Below, in pieces: positions 22,370 through 34,210 of a stretch of 64,000 nt of DNA; within the stretch, counting starts at the first letter, position 1; each line of letters begins with the position of its first letter. Source of the DNA: Capra hircus (Eukaryota > Chordata > Mammalia > Artiodactyla > Bovidae). The notes beneath the pieces are model-generated. The model saw only the letters and a list, made by a program, of their open reading frames with translations. It searched no databases and was not told where the DNA came from. Made by a program: the position numbers and the translations under genes. The DNA is taken from the NCBI RefSeq assembly GCF_001704415.2, contig NC_030808.1, positions 136,973,089 through 137,037,088 on the forward strand. The letters are read 5' to 3'.

Positions 22370-24131
22370 TTGATACCATTTTAATTTTCTTAAATTTACT
22401 GAGGCTTGATTAATGACCCAAGATATGGTCTATCTTGTAGTATGTTCCATGTGCACTTAATAAAATGTATTCTTCTGCATTTGGATGGAATGTCCTGAAG
22501 ATATCGATTAGGTCCTTCTGGTGTAATGTATCATTTAAGGCTTGTGTTCCTTTGTTAATTTTCTGTTTTGATGGTCTGTCCATTGATGTTAATGGGATAT
22601 TAAGTCCCCTACTATTAATGTGTTACTGTCATTTTCTCCTTTTATGTATATTAGTGTTTGTCTTATATATTGAGGGTCTCCTATGTTGGGTGCATAAATA
22701 ACTACAATTGTTATCTTTTTTTGTGAATTGATTCCTTGAATCATTATGTAGTATCCTTTCTTATCTTTTGTAATATTCTTTATTTTAAAGTCAATTTTTT
22801 TGATAGGAGAATTGCTACTCCTTCATTCTTTTGATTTCCATTTGCATGGCATATCTTTTTCCATCCTCTCACTTTTAGCCTGTATGTGTCTCTAGGTCTG
22901 AAGTGGGTCTCTTGTAGGCAGTATATATTTGGGTCCTGTTTTGTATCCATTCAGCCAGTCTATGTCTTTTGATTGGAGCACTTAACCGTGAAGAAGGCTG
23001 AGCACCAAAGAATTGATGCTTTTGAACTGTGGTGTTGGAGAAGACTCTTGAGCATCCCTTGGACTGCAAGGAGATCCAACCAGTCCATTCTGAAGGAGAT
23101 CAGCCCTGGGATTTCTTTGGAAGGAATGATGCTAAAGCTGAAACTCCAGTACTTTGGCCACCTCATGTGAACAGTTGACTCATTGGAAAAGACTTTGATG
23201 CTGGGAGGGATTGGGGGCAGGGGAAGAAGGGGACGACCGAGGATGAGATGGCTAGATGGCATCACTGACTCGATGGACACGAGTCTGAGTGAACTCCGGG
23301 AGTTGGTGATGGACAGGGAGTCCTGGCGTGCTGCTATTCATGGGGTTGCAAAGAGTCGGACACGACTGAGCAACTGAACTGAACCCATTTACAGTTCAAG
23401 TAATTATTAAAATATACACTCCTACTGGTATTTTAAAAATTATTTTGGGTTTGTTTTTGTAAGTCTTTTCCTTCTCTTGTATTTTCTGTCTATATAAGTC
23501 CCTCTAGCATTTGTTGTAAAAGTGGTTTGGTGGTACTAAATTCTGTTAACTTTTGCTTGTCTGTAAAGCTTTTGATTTCTCCATCAATTTTGAATGAGAT
23601 CCTTGCTGGGTAGAGTAATTCTGGTTGTAGATTTTCCCCTTTCAATACTTGAAATATATCTTGCCATTCCCTTCTGGTCTGCAGAGTTTCTGCTGAAAGA
23701 TCAGCTATTAAGTGTATGGGGCTTCCCTTGTATGTTGCTTGTTGCTTTTCCCCTGTTGCTTTTGGTATTCTTTCTTTGTGTTTAATATTATTTATTTTGA
23801 TTAACATGTGTCTTGGTTTGTTTCTCCCTGGGTTTATCCTGTATGAGACTCTTTGCACTTCTTGGACTTGATTGACTATTTCCTGTCCCATGCTGGAGAA
23901 GTTTTCAATTGTAATCTTGTCAAAAAATTTCTCAGATCCTTTCTTTTTCTCTTCTTCTTCTGGGACCTCTATAATTTGAATGGTGGTGCATTTAATATTG
24001 TCCCAGAGGTCTCTGAGACTATACTCAATCTTTTAATTCTTTTTCCTTTATTCTGTTCTTCAGTAGTTATTTCCACTATTCTATATTCCAGCTCACTTCT
24101 GTTCTTCTGCCTCACTTATTCCACTATTCTT
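22370..24131 (-). mobile_element. Older antisense L1, ORF2 endonuclease to ORF1 part
   Basis: 22370-22985 is antisense ORF2 endonuclease sequence. 23385-24131 is the ORF2 start, the intergenic part and ORF1: antisense frame 23490-23891 carries A-E-T-L-Q-T-R-R-E-W-Q-D-I of the ORF1 C-terminal domain. A BovB (22986-23386) splits it. It resumes at 32003 beyond the full-length L1 that landed in its ORF1. Confidence 0.9.
22986..23386 (+). mobile_element. BovB 3' end inserted in L1
   Basis: Sense BovB from the 'gaagaaggctgagcacc' block to the tail. The L1 text continues across the site ('gagcacttaa' then 'cccatttacag'). The former CGA in the CACCTCATGCGAAG block is TGA (23168-23170). Confidence 0.92.
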
Positions 24132-24584
24132 TCTAGAATATATTAAAAAAAATATTTTTACTTTATTTTACTTTACAATAGTGTATTGGTTTTGCCATAT
24201 ATCGACATGAATCCACCACGGGTATACACGAGTTCCCAAACATGAATCCCCCTCCCACCTCCCACCACACACCATTCCTCTAGATCATCCCCGTGCACCA
24301 GCCCTAAGCATCCTGTATCCTGAATCAAACATAGACTGGCGATTCATTTCTTACATGATATTATACATGTTTCAATGCCGTTCTCCCAAATCATCCCACC
24401 CTCTCCATCTCCCTCTCAGTACAAAAGTCCACTCTGCACATCTATGTCTCATTTGCTGTCTCACGTACAGGGTCATCATTACCATCTTTCTAAATTCCAT
24501 ATATATGTATTAGTATACTGTATTGGTGTTTTTCTTTCTGGCTTACTTCACTCTGTATAGTTGGCTCCAGTTTCATCCATCTCA

Positions 24585-27500
24585 TTAGAACTGATTCAAA
24601 TGTATTCTTTGTAAGGCTGAGTAATACTCCATTGTGTATATGTACCACAGCTTTCTTATCCATTCATCTGCTGATGGACATCTAGGTTGTTTCCATGTCC
24701 TGGCTATTATAAACAGTGCTGCAATGAACATTGGGGTACATATGTCTCTTTCTATTCTGGTTTCCTCGGTGTGTATGCCCAGCAGTGGGATTGCTGGGTC
24801 ATAAGGCAGTTCTATTTGCAATTTTTAAAGGAATCTCCACACTGTTCTCCATAGTGGCTGTACTAGTTTGCATTCCCACCAGCAGTGCAAGAGGGTTCCC
24901 TTTTCTCCACACCCTCTCCAGCATTTATTGCTTACAGACTTTTGGATCGCAGCCATTCTGACTGGGTGACGTGGTACCTCATTGCGGTCTTGATTTGCAT
25001 TTCTCTAATAATGAGTGAAGTTGAGCATCTTTTCATGTTTGTTAGCCGTCCGTATGTTTTCTTTGGAGAAATGCCTATTTAGTTCTTTGGCCCATTTTTT
25101 GACTGGGTCATTTATTTTTCGGGAATTGAGCTGCATAAGTTGCTTGTATATTTTTGAGATTAGTTGTTTGTCAGTTGCTTCATTTGCTATTATTTTCTCC
25201 CATTCAGAAGGCTGTCTTTTCACTTTACTTATATTTTCCTTTGTTGTGCAGAAGCTTTTAATTTTAATTAGATCCCATTTGTTTATTTTTGATTTTATTT
25301 CCAGAATTCTGGGAGGTAGATCATAGAGGATCCTGCTGTGATGTATGTCGGAGAGTTTTTTGCCTATGTTCTCCTCTAGGAGTTTTATAGTTTCTGGTCT
25401 TACATTTAGATCTTTAATCCATTTTGTATTTATTTTTGTATGTGGTGTTAGAAAGTGATCTAGTTTCATTCTTTTACAAGTGGTTGACCAGTTTTCCCAG
25501 CACCACTTGTTAAAGAGATTGTCTTTACTCCATTGTATATTCTTGCCTCCTTTGTCAAAGATAAGGTGTCCACAGGTGCGTGGATTTATCTCTGGGCTTT
25601 CTATTTTGTTCCATTGATCTATATTTCTGTCTTTGTGCCAGTACCATACTGTCTTGATGACTGTGGCTTTGTAGTAGAGCCTGAAGCCAGGCAAGTTGAT
25701 TCCAGTTGATTCCAGTTCCATTCTTCTTTCTCAAGATTGCTTTGGCTATTCGAGGTTTTTTGTATTTCCATGCAAATCTTGAAATTATTTGTTCTAGTTC
25801 TGTGAAAAATACCGCTGGTAGCTTGATAGGGATTACATTGAATCTATAGATTGCTTTCGGTAGTGTACTCATTTTCACTATATTGATTCTTCCAATCCAT
25901 GAACATGGTTTATTTCTCCGTCTATTAGTGTCCTCTTTGATTTCTTTCATCAGTGTTTTATAGTTTTCGATATATAGGTCTTTAATTTCCTTAGGTAGGT
26001 ATATTCCTAGGTATTTTATTCTTTTCATTGCAATGGTGAATGGAATTGTTTCCTTCATTTCTTTTTCTACTTTCTCATTATTCGTGTATAGGAATGCAAG
26101 GGATTTCTGTGTGTTGATTTTATATCCTGCAACTTTACTATATTCATTGTTTAGCTCTAGTAATTTTCTGGTGGAGTCTTTAGGGTTTTCTATGTAGAGG
26201 ATCATGTCATCTGCAAACAGTGAGAGTTTTACTTCTTTTCCAGTTTGGATTCCTTTTATTTCTTTTTCTGCTCTGATTGCTGTGGTCAAAACTTCCAGAA
26301 CTCTGTTGAATAGTAGCGGTGAAAGTGGGCACCCTTGTCTTGTTCCTGACTTTAGGGGAAATGCTTTCCATTTTTCACCATTGAGGATAATGTTTGCTGT
26401 GGGTTTGTCATATATAGCTTTTATTACATTGAGGTATGTTCCTTCAATTCCTGCTTTCTGGAGGGTTTTTATCATAAATGGATGTTGAATTTTGTCAAAG
26501 GTCTTCTCTGCATCTATTGAGATAATCATATGGTTTTATTTTTCAATTTATAATGTGGTGAATTACATTGATTGATTTGCGGATATTGAAGAATGCTTGC
26601 ATCCCTGGGATAAGGCCCATTTCGTCATGGTGTATGATCTTTTTAATGTGTTGTTGGATTCTGATTGCTAGAATTTTTTTGAGGATTTTTGCATCTATGT
26701 TCATCAGTGATATTGGCCTGTAGTTTTCTTTTTGTGTGGCATCTTTGTCATGTTTTGGTATTAGGGTGATGGTGGCCTGATAGAATGAGTTTGGAAGTTT
26801 ACCTTCCTCTGTAATTTTCTGGATGAATTTGAGTAGGATAGGTGTTAGCTCATCTCGGAATTTTTGGTAGAATTCAGCTGTGAAGCCGTCTGGACCTGGG
26901 CTTTTGTTTGCTGGAAGATTTCTGATTACAGTTTCAATTTCCATGCTTGTGATGGGTCTGTTAAGATTTTCTATTTCTTCCTGGTTCAGTTTTGGAAAGT
27001 TGTACTTTTCTAAGAATTTGTCCGTTTCTTCCACATTGTCCATTTTATTGGCGTATAATTGCTGATAGTAGTCTCTTATGATCCTTTGTATTTCTGTGTT
27101 GTCTGTTGTGATCTCTCCATTTTCATTTCTAATTTTATTGATTTGATTTTTCTCTCTTTGTTTCTTGTTGAGTCTGGCTAATGGTTTGTCAATTTTATTT
27201 ATCCTTTCAAAGAACCAGCTTTTGGCTTTGTTGATTTTTGCTATGGTCTCTTTTGTTTCTTTTGCATTTATTTCTGCCCTAATTTTTAAGATTTCTTTCC
27301 TTCTACTAACTCTGGGGTTCTCCATTTCTTCTTTTTCTAGGTGCTTTATGTGTAGAGTTAGGTTATTTATTTGACTTTTTTCTTGTTTCTTGAGGTATGC
27401 CTGTAGTTCTATGAACTTTCCTCTTAGCACTGCTTTTATAGTGTCCCACAGGTTTTGGGTTGTTGTGTTTTCATTTTCATTTGTTTCTATGCATATTTTG

Positions 27501-28308
27501 ATTTCTTTTTTATTTCTTCTGTGATTTGTTGGTTATTCAGAAGCGTGTTGTTCAGCCTCCATATGTTGGGATTTTTAATAGTTTTTCTCCTGTAATTGAG
27601 ATCTAATCTTAATGCATTATGGTCAGAAAAGATGCTTGGAATGATTTTGTTTTTTTTTTTAATTTATCAAAGTTAGATTTATGGCCCAGGATGTGATCTA
27701 TCCTGGACAAGATTCTGTGAGCACTTGAGAAAAAGGTGACACTCATTGTTTTGGGATGAAATGTCCTATAGATATCAATTAGGTCTAACTGATCTATTGT
27801 ATCATTTAAAGTTTGCGTTTCTTTGTTAATTTTCTGTTTAGTTGATCTGACCATAGGTGTGAGTGGGGGTATTAAAGTCTCCCACTATTGTTGTGTTATT
27901 GTTAATTTCCCCTTTTATACTTGTTAGCATTTGTCTTACATATTGTGGTGCTCCTATGTTGAGTGCATATATATTTATAATTGTTATATCTTCTTCTTGG
28001 ATTGATCCTTTGATCATTATGTAGTGTCCTTCTTTGTCTCTTTTCACAGCCTTTGTTTTAAAGTCTATATTATCAGATATGAGTATCGCCACTCCTGCTT
28101 TCTTTTGGTCTCTATTTCCGTGGAATATCTTTTTCCAGCCCTTCAATTTCAGTCTGTATATGTCCGTTGTTTTGAGGTAGGTCTCTTGTAGGCAGCATAT
28201 ATAGGGGTCTTGTTTTTGTATCCATTCAGCCAGTCTTTGCCTTTTGGTTGGGGCATTCAACCCATTTACATTTAAGGTAATTATTGATAAGTATGATCCC
28301 GTTGCCAT
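24585..28308 (-). pseudogene. L1 ORF2 (endonuclease + reverse transcriptase), frameshifted
   Basis: Reading from 28308: start MATGSYLS, then the endonuclease with LNVNGLN, CLQET and GDFNTP (27890s), which are the Asn, Glu and Asp/Asn active-site blocks of the AP-type nuclease. The frame shifts near 27850. The RT fingers lie in 27430-26543 (N-K-S-P-G-P-D-G-F) and the palm in 26529-25555 (D-A-E-K-T-F-D, Q-G-C-P-L-S-P, F-A-D-D). The C-terminal part is in 25721-25005 and 24821-24585. The pieces lie in all three minus-strand frames, so at least four frameshifts have accumulated. The full protein is normally about 1,275 residues. Confidence 0.93.
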
Positions 28309-28359
28309 TTACTTTATTATTTTAGGTTCAGGTTTATACACCCTTTTTGTGTTTCCTGT

Positions 28360-29100
28360 CTAGAGAATATCCTTTAGCATTTGTTGGAGAGCTGGTTTGG
28401 TGGTGCTGAATTCTCTCAGCTTTTGCTTGTCTGTAAAGCTTTTGATTTCTCCTTCATATTTGAATGAGATCCTTGCTGGGTACAGTAATCTGGGCTGTAG
28501 GTTATTTTCTTTCATCACTTTAAGTATGTCTTGCCATTCCCTCCTGGCCTGAAGAGTTTCTATCAAAAGATCAACTGTTATCCTTATGGGAATCCCCTTG
28601 TGTGTTATTTGTTGTTTTTCCCTTGCTGCTTTTAATATTTGTTCTTTGTGTTTGGTCTTTGTTAATTTGATTAATATATGTCTTGGGATGTTTCACCTTG
28701 GGTTTATCCTATTTGGAACTCTCTGGGTTTCTTGGACTTGGGTGATTATTTCCTTCCCCATTTTAGGCAAGTTTTCAACTATTATCTCCTCAAGAATTTT
28801 CTCATGGTCTTTCTTTTTGTCTTCTTCTTCTGGGACTCCTATAATTCGAATGTTGGAGCATTTCATATTGTCCTGGAGGTCTCTGACATTGTCCTCATTT
28901 CTTTTAATTCGTTTTTCTTTTTTCCTCTCTGATTCATTTCTTCCTACCATTCTATCTTCTATTTCACTAATCCTATCTTCTGCCTCCGTTATTCTACTAT
29001 TTGTTGCCTCCAGAGTATTTCTGATCTCATTTATTACGTTATTCATTATACATTAACTCTTTTTTGTTTCTTCTATTTCTTCTATTGTTAAACCTTTCTT
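28360..29100 (-). pseudogene. L1 ORF1 (RNA-binding coat protein), stop-containing
   Basis: 29046-28693 encodes the coiled-coil end and the start of the RRM (I-R-I-I-G-V-P-E-E-E). The same frame resumes at 28566-28360 with the C-terminal domain (R-R-E-W-Q-D-I-L, Y-P-A-R-I-S-F). The break is an in-frame TGA at 28693-28695, probably from CGA. Another in-frame stop lies just upstream of 29046. ORF1p normally trimerises and coats L1 RNA. Confidence 0.9.
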
Positions 29101-30593
29101 GCATCTTCTCAGTCCTTGTCTCCAGGCTATTTATCTGTGATTCCATTTTGATTTCAAGATTTTGGATCATTTTCACTATCAATATTCAGAATTCTTTCTC
29201 AGGTAGATTCCCTATCTCTTCCTCTTTTGTTTGGTTTGGTGGGCATTTCTCCTGTTCCTTTACCTGCTCAATATTCCTCTGTCTCTTCATCTTGGTTATA
29301 TTGCTGTGTTTGGGGTGGCCTTTCTATATTCTGGGAATTTGTGGAGTTCTCTTTATTATGGAGTTTCCTCACTGTGGGTGGGATTGTATCAGTGGCTTGT
29401 CAAGGTTTCTTGGTTAGGGAGGCCTGTGTTGGAGTTCTGGTGGGTGGAGCTGGATTTCTTCTCTCTGGTGTGCAATGGAGTGACCAGTAGTGGGTTATGA
29501 GACATCAATGGTTTGGAGTAACTTTGAGCTGCCTGTATATTGAAGTTCAGGGGTGTGTTCCTGTGTTGCTGGAGAATTTGCATGGTATGTCTTGCTCTGG
29601 AAGTTGTTGGCCCTTGGGTGGTGCTTGGTTTCAGTGTAGGTATGGAGGCGTTTGATGAGCTCCTTATTGATTAATGTTCCCTGGAGCCAGGAGTTCTCTG
29701 ATGTTCTCAGGATTTGGACTTAAGCCTCCTGCTTCTAGTTTTCAGTTTTGTTTTTACAGTAGCCTCAAGAGTTCTCCATCTATACAGCACCGATGATAAA
29801 ACATCTAGGTTAAAGATGAAAAGTTTCTCCACATTGAGGGACACCCAAAGAGGTTCACTGAGTTACATGGAGAAGAGAAGAGGGAGGGGATAGTTAAAGG
29901 TGACTGGAATGAGATGAGGTGTGATCAAAAGAGGAGAGAGCAAGCTAGCCAGTAATCACTTCCTTATGTGTGCTCCACAGTCTGGACCACTCAGAGGTAT
30001 TCACAGAGTTGTACAGGGAAAAGGAGAGGGAGGAAGTAGACAGAGGTGGCCAGGAGGATAAAAGAGGGAAATGAAAAGGAGAGAGACAGATCCAGCCAGT
30101 AGTCAGTTCCTTAGGTGATCTCCACTGTTTGGAACACACAGAGATTCCCAGAGTTGGGTAGAGAAGAGAAGGGGGAGGGAAGAGACAGAGGCCACCTAGT
30201 GGAGAAAAAGGAGAGTCCAAAGGAGGAGAGATTGGTCAAGGTAGTAATCTCGCTCTCAGCTAAAATTGGGTAGTGAAGTTTGGGTTTTTAAATGTACAAA
30301 ATTGACAACAAAAACCAGAAAGCAAAGATTAAAAATCTAGAGTAGAGGTTGGATTTTCAAAAATACAATATTAAAGAAAAGAAGAAGAAGAAAAAGAAAA
30401 AGAAAAAAACAAAGCTGCAAGAATTATTAAAAAACAACAACAACAACCACACATAGACTATATATGGCGTTTGCTTTAAAAAATAGGATCTTTTTTTTTA
30501 AAGTAGTAGGAAGTTATAGAAATAAAAATTAAAGGAGAAATAGAGGACTTAACAATTTTAAAAAGTTAGGAAAAAAAAGAAGAAGAGAAAACA

Positions 30594-30672
30594 ACCACAC
30601 AACAACATCAACAGAAACAAACAAACAAACAAACAAACAAAAACAAAAAAAAAGAAAAAGAAAAAAAAGAAT
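30594..30672. repeat. (AAAC)n and A-rich low-complexity run
   Basis: AAAC units at about 30615-30645 and A-rich sequence on both sides, inside the T-rich (antisense) section of the L1 5' UTR. Confidence 0.85.
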
Positions 30673-31959
30673 GATTGTAAAAATAATAAAGATATATCTG
30701 GCCCTTCCTCTGTATTGCGGGCAGTGTGGGGTCACTTCCAAGGCAGTTCCCTCTGTTTAACTTCTTCTGTTTGCTGGTCTCTTCAGTGTCTGATTTCCAT
30801 CCTGACACAGGGGGGGCGATGGTGGACACTTTTTTTTTTTTTTAGGCTCACTTGTTCAGTCGCACTGTGGGGAGGGAGGGATGCTGCAAACAAATAACAC
30901 TGTGTGCAGGCAGTGTCTCAGCCCTGCTGGGCCTGCCCCTGCTCACGGCGCACAAACCACTCAGGCTCTATGTTGCTCTGCTGGGAACCGTCTGAGGCCG
31001 GCCCTAGGCTTCATGCACCTCCCCGGTCTAAGCCGCTCAGTTTCAGCACTCAGGTAGCCCTCAGAGGTGCATATTCAGTTGGGACTGCGTTTTGTGCCCT
31101 TCCCAGGTCTGAGTAGCTCAGGTGTTTGGCGAGCGTGGTCGCTGCGACTTATCACCTTTCCCATCTCTGCTGCTCAGTTTTCTGGGTGTACTGCTGGTGC
31201 CCCTTGTGAGGCAGATGGTGACTGTCCAGAACCCCCAGAAGTCCTAGCAAAGAAGCCTGCTTGCAGTTTGGTAGGTAAAGTCTCTCTGGGGCTGCGATTG
31301 CCCCCTTCCAGCCCTTACAGCTCAGGCTGCCTGTCCCCCACGGGGGATGGTCTGCAGCCAGCTATTTCCGTTCCATCCTTTGTTCTGTGCGTGGTCCTGG
31401 CATTGTCTTATGTTCGAGCTTTTTGCGCGGTAGCTATACCACAGTCTGGTTTGCTAGTCCAAGTTAGTTCGTTCTGGTTACATGCGGGGCGTTCCTGCCC
31501 GATTCTTACAAAGCACTGCAGCCCATGCCTCCTGCGCCTCCCTGCCCTGCCCCCACTTGCTAGTGGCGGATGCAGGTGTCTGAGCTGCTTTTCCACTGGG
31601 GGAGTTACTGTTGGGCTTGTAATCTGTTGGTTTTAATTATGTATTTATTTTTCCTTCCTGTTATATTGCCCTCTGTGCTTCCAAGGCTCGCCACAGACTC
31701 GGCAGGGAGAGTGTTTCCTGGTGTTTGGAAACCTCTCTTCTTAAGGTTCCCTTCCTGGGATGGGATTCCCTTCCCGGGATGGAGCTCCCTCCCCACCTCC
31801 TTTGTCTCTTTTTTCATCTTTTATATTTTTTCCTACCTGTTTTTGGAGACAATGATCTGCTTTTCTGCATGCCTGATGTCCTCTGCCAGCATTCAGAAGT
31901 TGTTTTGTGGAGTTTGGTCAGCATTGAAATGTTCTTTTGATGAATTTGTGAGGGAGAAA

Positions 31960-32002
31960 GTGGTCTCCCTGTCCTATTCTTCTGCCATCTTAGGACCGCC
32001 CC
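31960..32002 (-). promoter_or_regulatory. L1 internal promoter start with YY1-type site
   Basis: GCCATCTT at 31984-31991 (AAGATGGC on the element's strand), about 11 bases inside the 5' end. The position and sequence match the YY1 site that fixes L1 transcription start. A GC- and CpG-richer body follows at about 30900-31700. Activity cannot be judged from sequence. Confidence 0.65.
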
Positions 32003-32921
32003 TCTAGAATATTTTTAATCAGTAATGTGTTGTTCATTTCTGTTTGTTTATTCTCTACTTCCTCTAGGTCCTTGTTAAATGTGTTTATTAATTTTTTAAT
32101 TTCCTCTATTCTATTTTTGAGGTCTTGGCTCATCTTTATTGTCATTACCCTGAATTCTTTTTCAAGAAGTTTGTCTATTTCTTCTTTGTTTATTTGGTCT
32201 TGTGAGTTTCTACCTTGTTCCTTTATTTGCACAGTATTTCTGTCTTTTCATTTTTTTTTCTAACTTACTGTGTTTGAAGTAGCCTTTTCCCAGGCTTTAT
32301 GGCCTTCTTCTTTGTGGCTTTGCCCTCTGTGGGTAAGGTTTGTCCAGTGGTTTGTGTAGGCTTCATGTTGGGAGTGACTTTTGCCTGTGTTCTGGTGGGA
32401 AGAGGTGTTTTTTTTTTTTTTTTCCTCTAATGGGCAGTGCTGTGTGCAGTGATATGGTTTGGGATTGTCTGTGGGGATCCTGTCTGCTTGGGCTTGTGTT
32501 TTTGTCTTGCTCGTTGTTTGAGTGAAGCATCTTCCAATGGGTGTTGCCCACAGTTTGGTGAAACTGGGTCTTGTATACCAGGTGGACACCTTCATGGGAG
32601 TTCTCACTATTAACACTCCCTGGAGTTAGTACTTCTCTGGCAGTCTAGGTTGCTGGACTCAATGCTCACACTCCCATGGCTCAGGCTTGATCTTTGGTCA
32701 AGTAACCAAGATTTCACAAGTTGTTTTAGAATTTGAGAGAATGAAAACAAACACAAAAACAAGCAAACAAACAAAAAACCAAAATAAATCAAGGAACAAA
32801 AGACTAACCCCAGACAAATGGTAAATACAAAATCAGACAAATAATAATTGGACACACACACACACACAAAATCAAAGCAGTCCAAAGAAAAGAAAGTACA
32901 AGAAAGTGATGTAGTGAGCAA

Positions 32922-33135
32922 AGTGAAAGTGAAAGTGACGTCACTCAGTCGTGTCCGACTCTTTGTGACCCCGTGGACTGTAGCCTACCAAGCTCCTCTG
33001 TCCATGGGATTCTCCAGGCAAGAATACTGGAGTGGGTCGCTGTTTCCTTCTCCAGGGGATTTTCTCGACCCAGGGATCGAACCGAGGTTTCCTGCATTGG
33101 AGCCAGACGCTTTAACCTCTGAGCCACCAAAGAAA
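32922..33135 (-). mobile_element. Bov-tA SINE, antisense
   Basis: 'cactcagtcgtgtccgactc' at the left end, 'ggcaagaatactggagtggg' in the middle, and the tRNA-like head ('cctgcattggagccag', 'cctctgagccacc') at the right end. Complete. Confidence 0.93.
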
Positions 33136-34120
33136 ACCAAAAATGATATTGACTAATTAAAAACAAAACTAACTAAAATGCAAACTAGAAAATAAATCCT
33201 AAACAGAGCACCAATGGGGGAATAAAGCAAAGCAAAGAGAAAAGATTAACAAACATGGTGGAAAAAAACAAAAAAAGGAGGAAGAAAAAGAAGAAAAGAA
33301 AGAAAAAATAGAAAAGCAAAGTTAAATAGAAGTATATAAAAAGATTTATACATATTAAAGAATAATTATTTATAGCAGGAAAATTACAAAAGTAAAAACA
33401 AATAAAATAAAAATATTTAAAAATTTAATTAAAAAAGAAAAAAAAAATTAGAATGAGAGGAAAATCCCCCCCACAGAACCACAAGAGGCCAACCTATAGG
33501 TAGAAATATATTAAGGAAATGGAAATTGTGATTAAAAAATAAGAGTTCTAAAAAATAGAGTTAATAGTAATAATAAAATAAACAACCACAGTAACAGAGG
33601 AGGGAAAAAAGAAGAAAGAAACCCAAAAGTAACTATAGAACAAATAAAAATATAATAATAATAATAAACGCTTTATGTTTTTCTCAGATCTCAGCGGTCA
33701 GTGTCCTTTCCTTTGCCCCCTCCCCTCCTCCTGGCTACCAGCTCCCTTGTGTACCTGGGACTGCCAGAGAACCTGGGATCCATGCAGCTGTGCCACCTCT
33801 ACACCTGGCCCTCAATAGGGGCACACCGAAGTCCTCCAGGGAAGCCCCAGAAGCAAACTCCTGTGGATGATTCACATGCGGAGGTGGAGATAAAAACACA
33901 ATTGAAATCCAGAGGCAATGTGGCTAAGGAAAAGTATCAAAAACCTTCCCACCAGCTGTACAAGCTGCAGATTAAACCCACAAGATCAACTAGGCAGACT
34001 CTGTGTCTATGGAATATATGAAAGGACAATGAGGGTTTCCACAAAAGAAAATGCACCAGCTCTGGCAATTGTGGACATTGGAGGCAAGAACACAGGGAAG
34101 TAGGACAAGACTCTCACACA

Positions 34121-34165
34121 GCCCAGTATTGGAGGATACAGAGACCAGCCCAGTATTGGAGGATA
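34121..34165. repeat. Short direct repeat in the spacer
   Basis: GCCCAGTATTGGAGGATA occurs twice, at about 34119 and 34148. Confidence 0.85.
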
Positions 34166-34177
34166 TCTGGGAGGTAA

Positions 34178-34210
34178 GGTAAGTAAGTGAAGTCGCTCAG
34201 TCGTGTCCGA
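34178..34210 (-). mobile_element. Truncated Bov SINE 3' scrap
   Basis: 'aagtgaagtcgctcagtcgt' followed by 'gtccga' is the antisense 3' end of a Bov SINE. It stops abruptly next to the right inverted-repeat arm. Confidence 0.8.

Larger units (their letters stand above)
24142..32002 (-). mobile_element. Full-length bovine-type L1, about 7.9 kb
   Basis: Runs right to left: 5' UTR about 32002-29110, ORF1 about 29100-28360, ORF2 about 28308-24590, 3' UTR to 24142. The 5' end starts at the typical 'ggcggtcctaagatggc' sequence. The exact 10-bp target duplication TCTAGAATAT lies at 24132-24141 and 32003-32012. There are no nested SINEs, so it is younger than the L1 around it. Both ORFs carry stops or frameshifts, so it cannot move by itself, though its promoter end is complete. 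Confidence 0.95.

Noticed and set aside
31067..31636. 189-codon open frame on the plus strand
   Set aside because: It lies antisense in the GC-richer 5' UTR of the full-length L1 and has no domain or gene structure.
33701..34021. Protein repeated on both strands (33701-34021 plus and 34197-34442 minus)
   Set aside because: The matching frames only reflect the L1 5' UTR inverted repeat.
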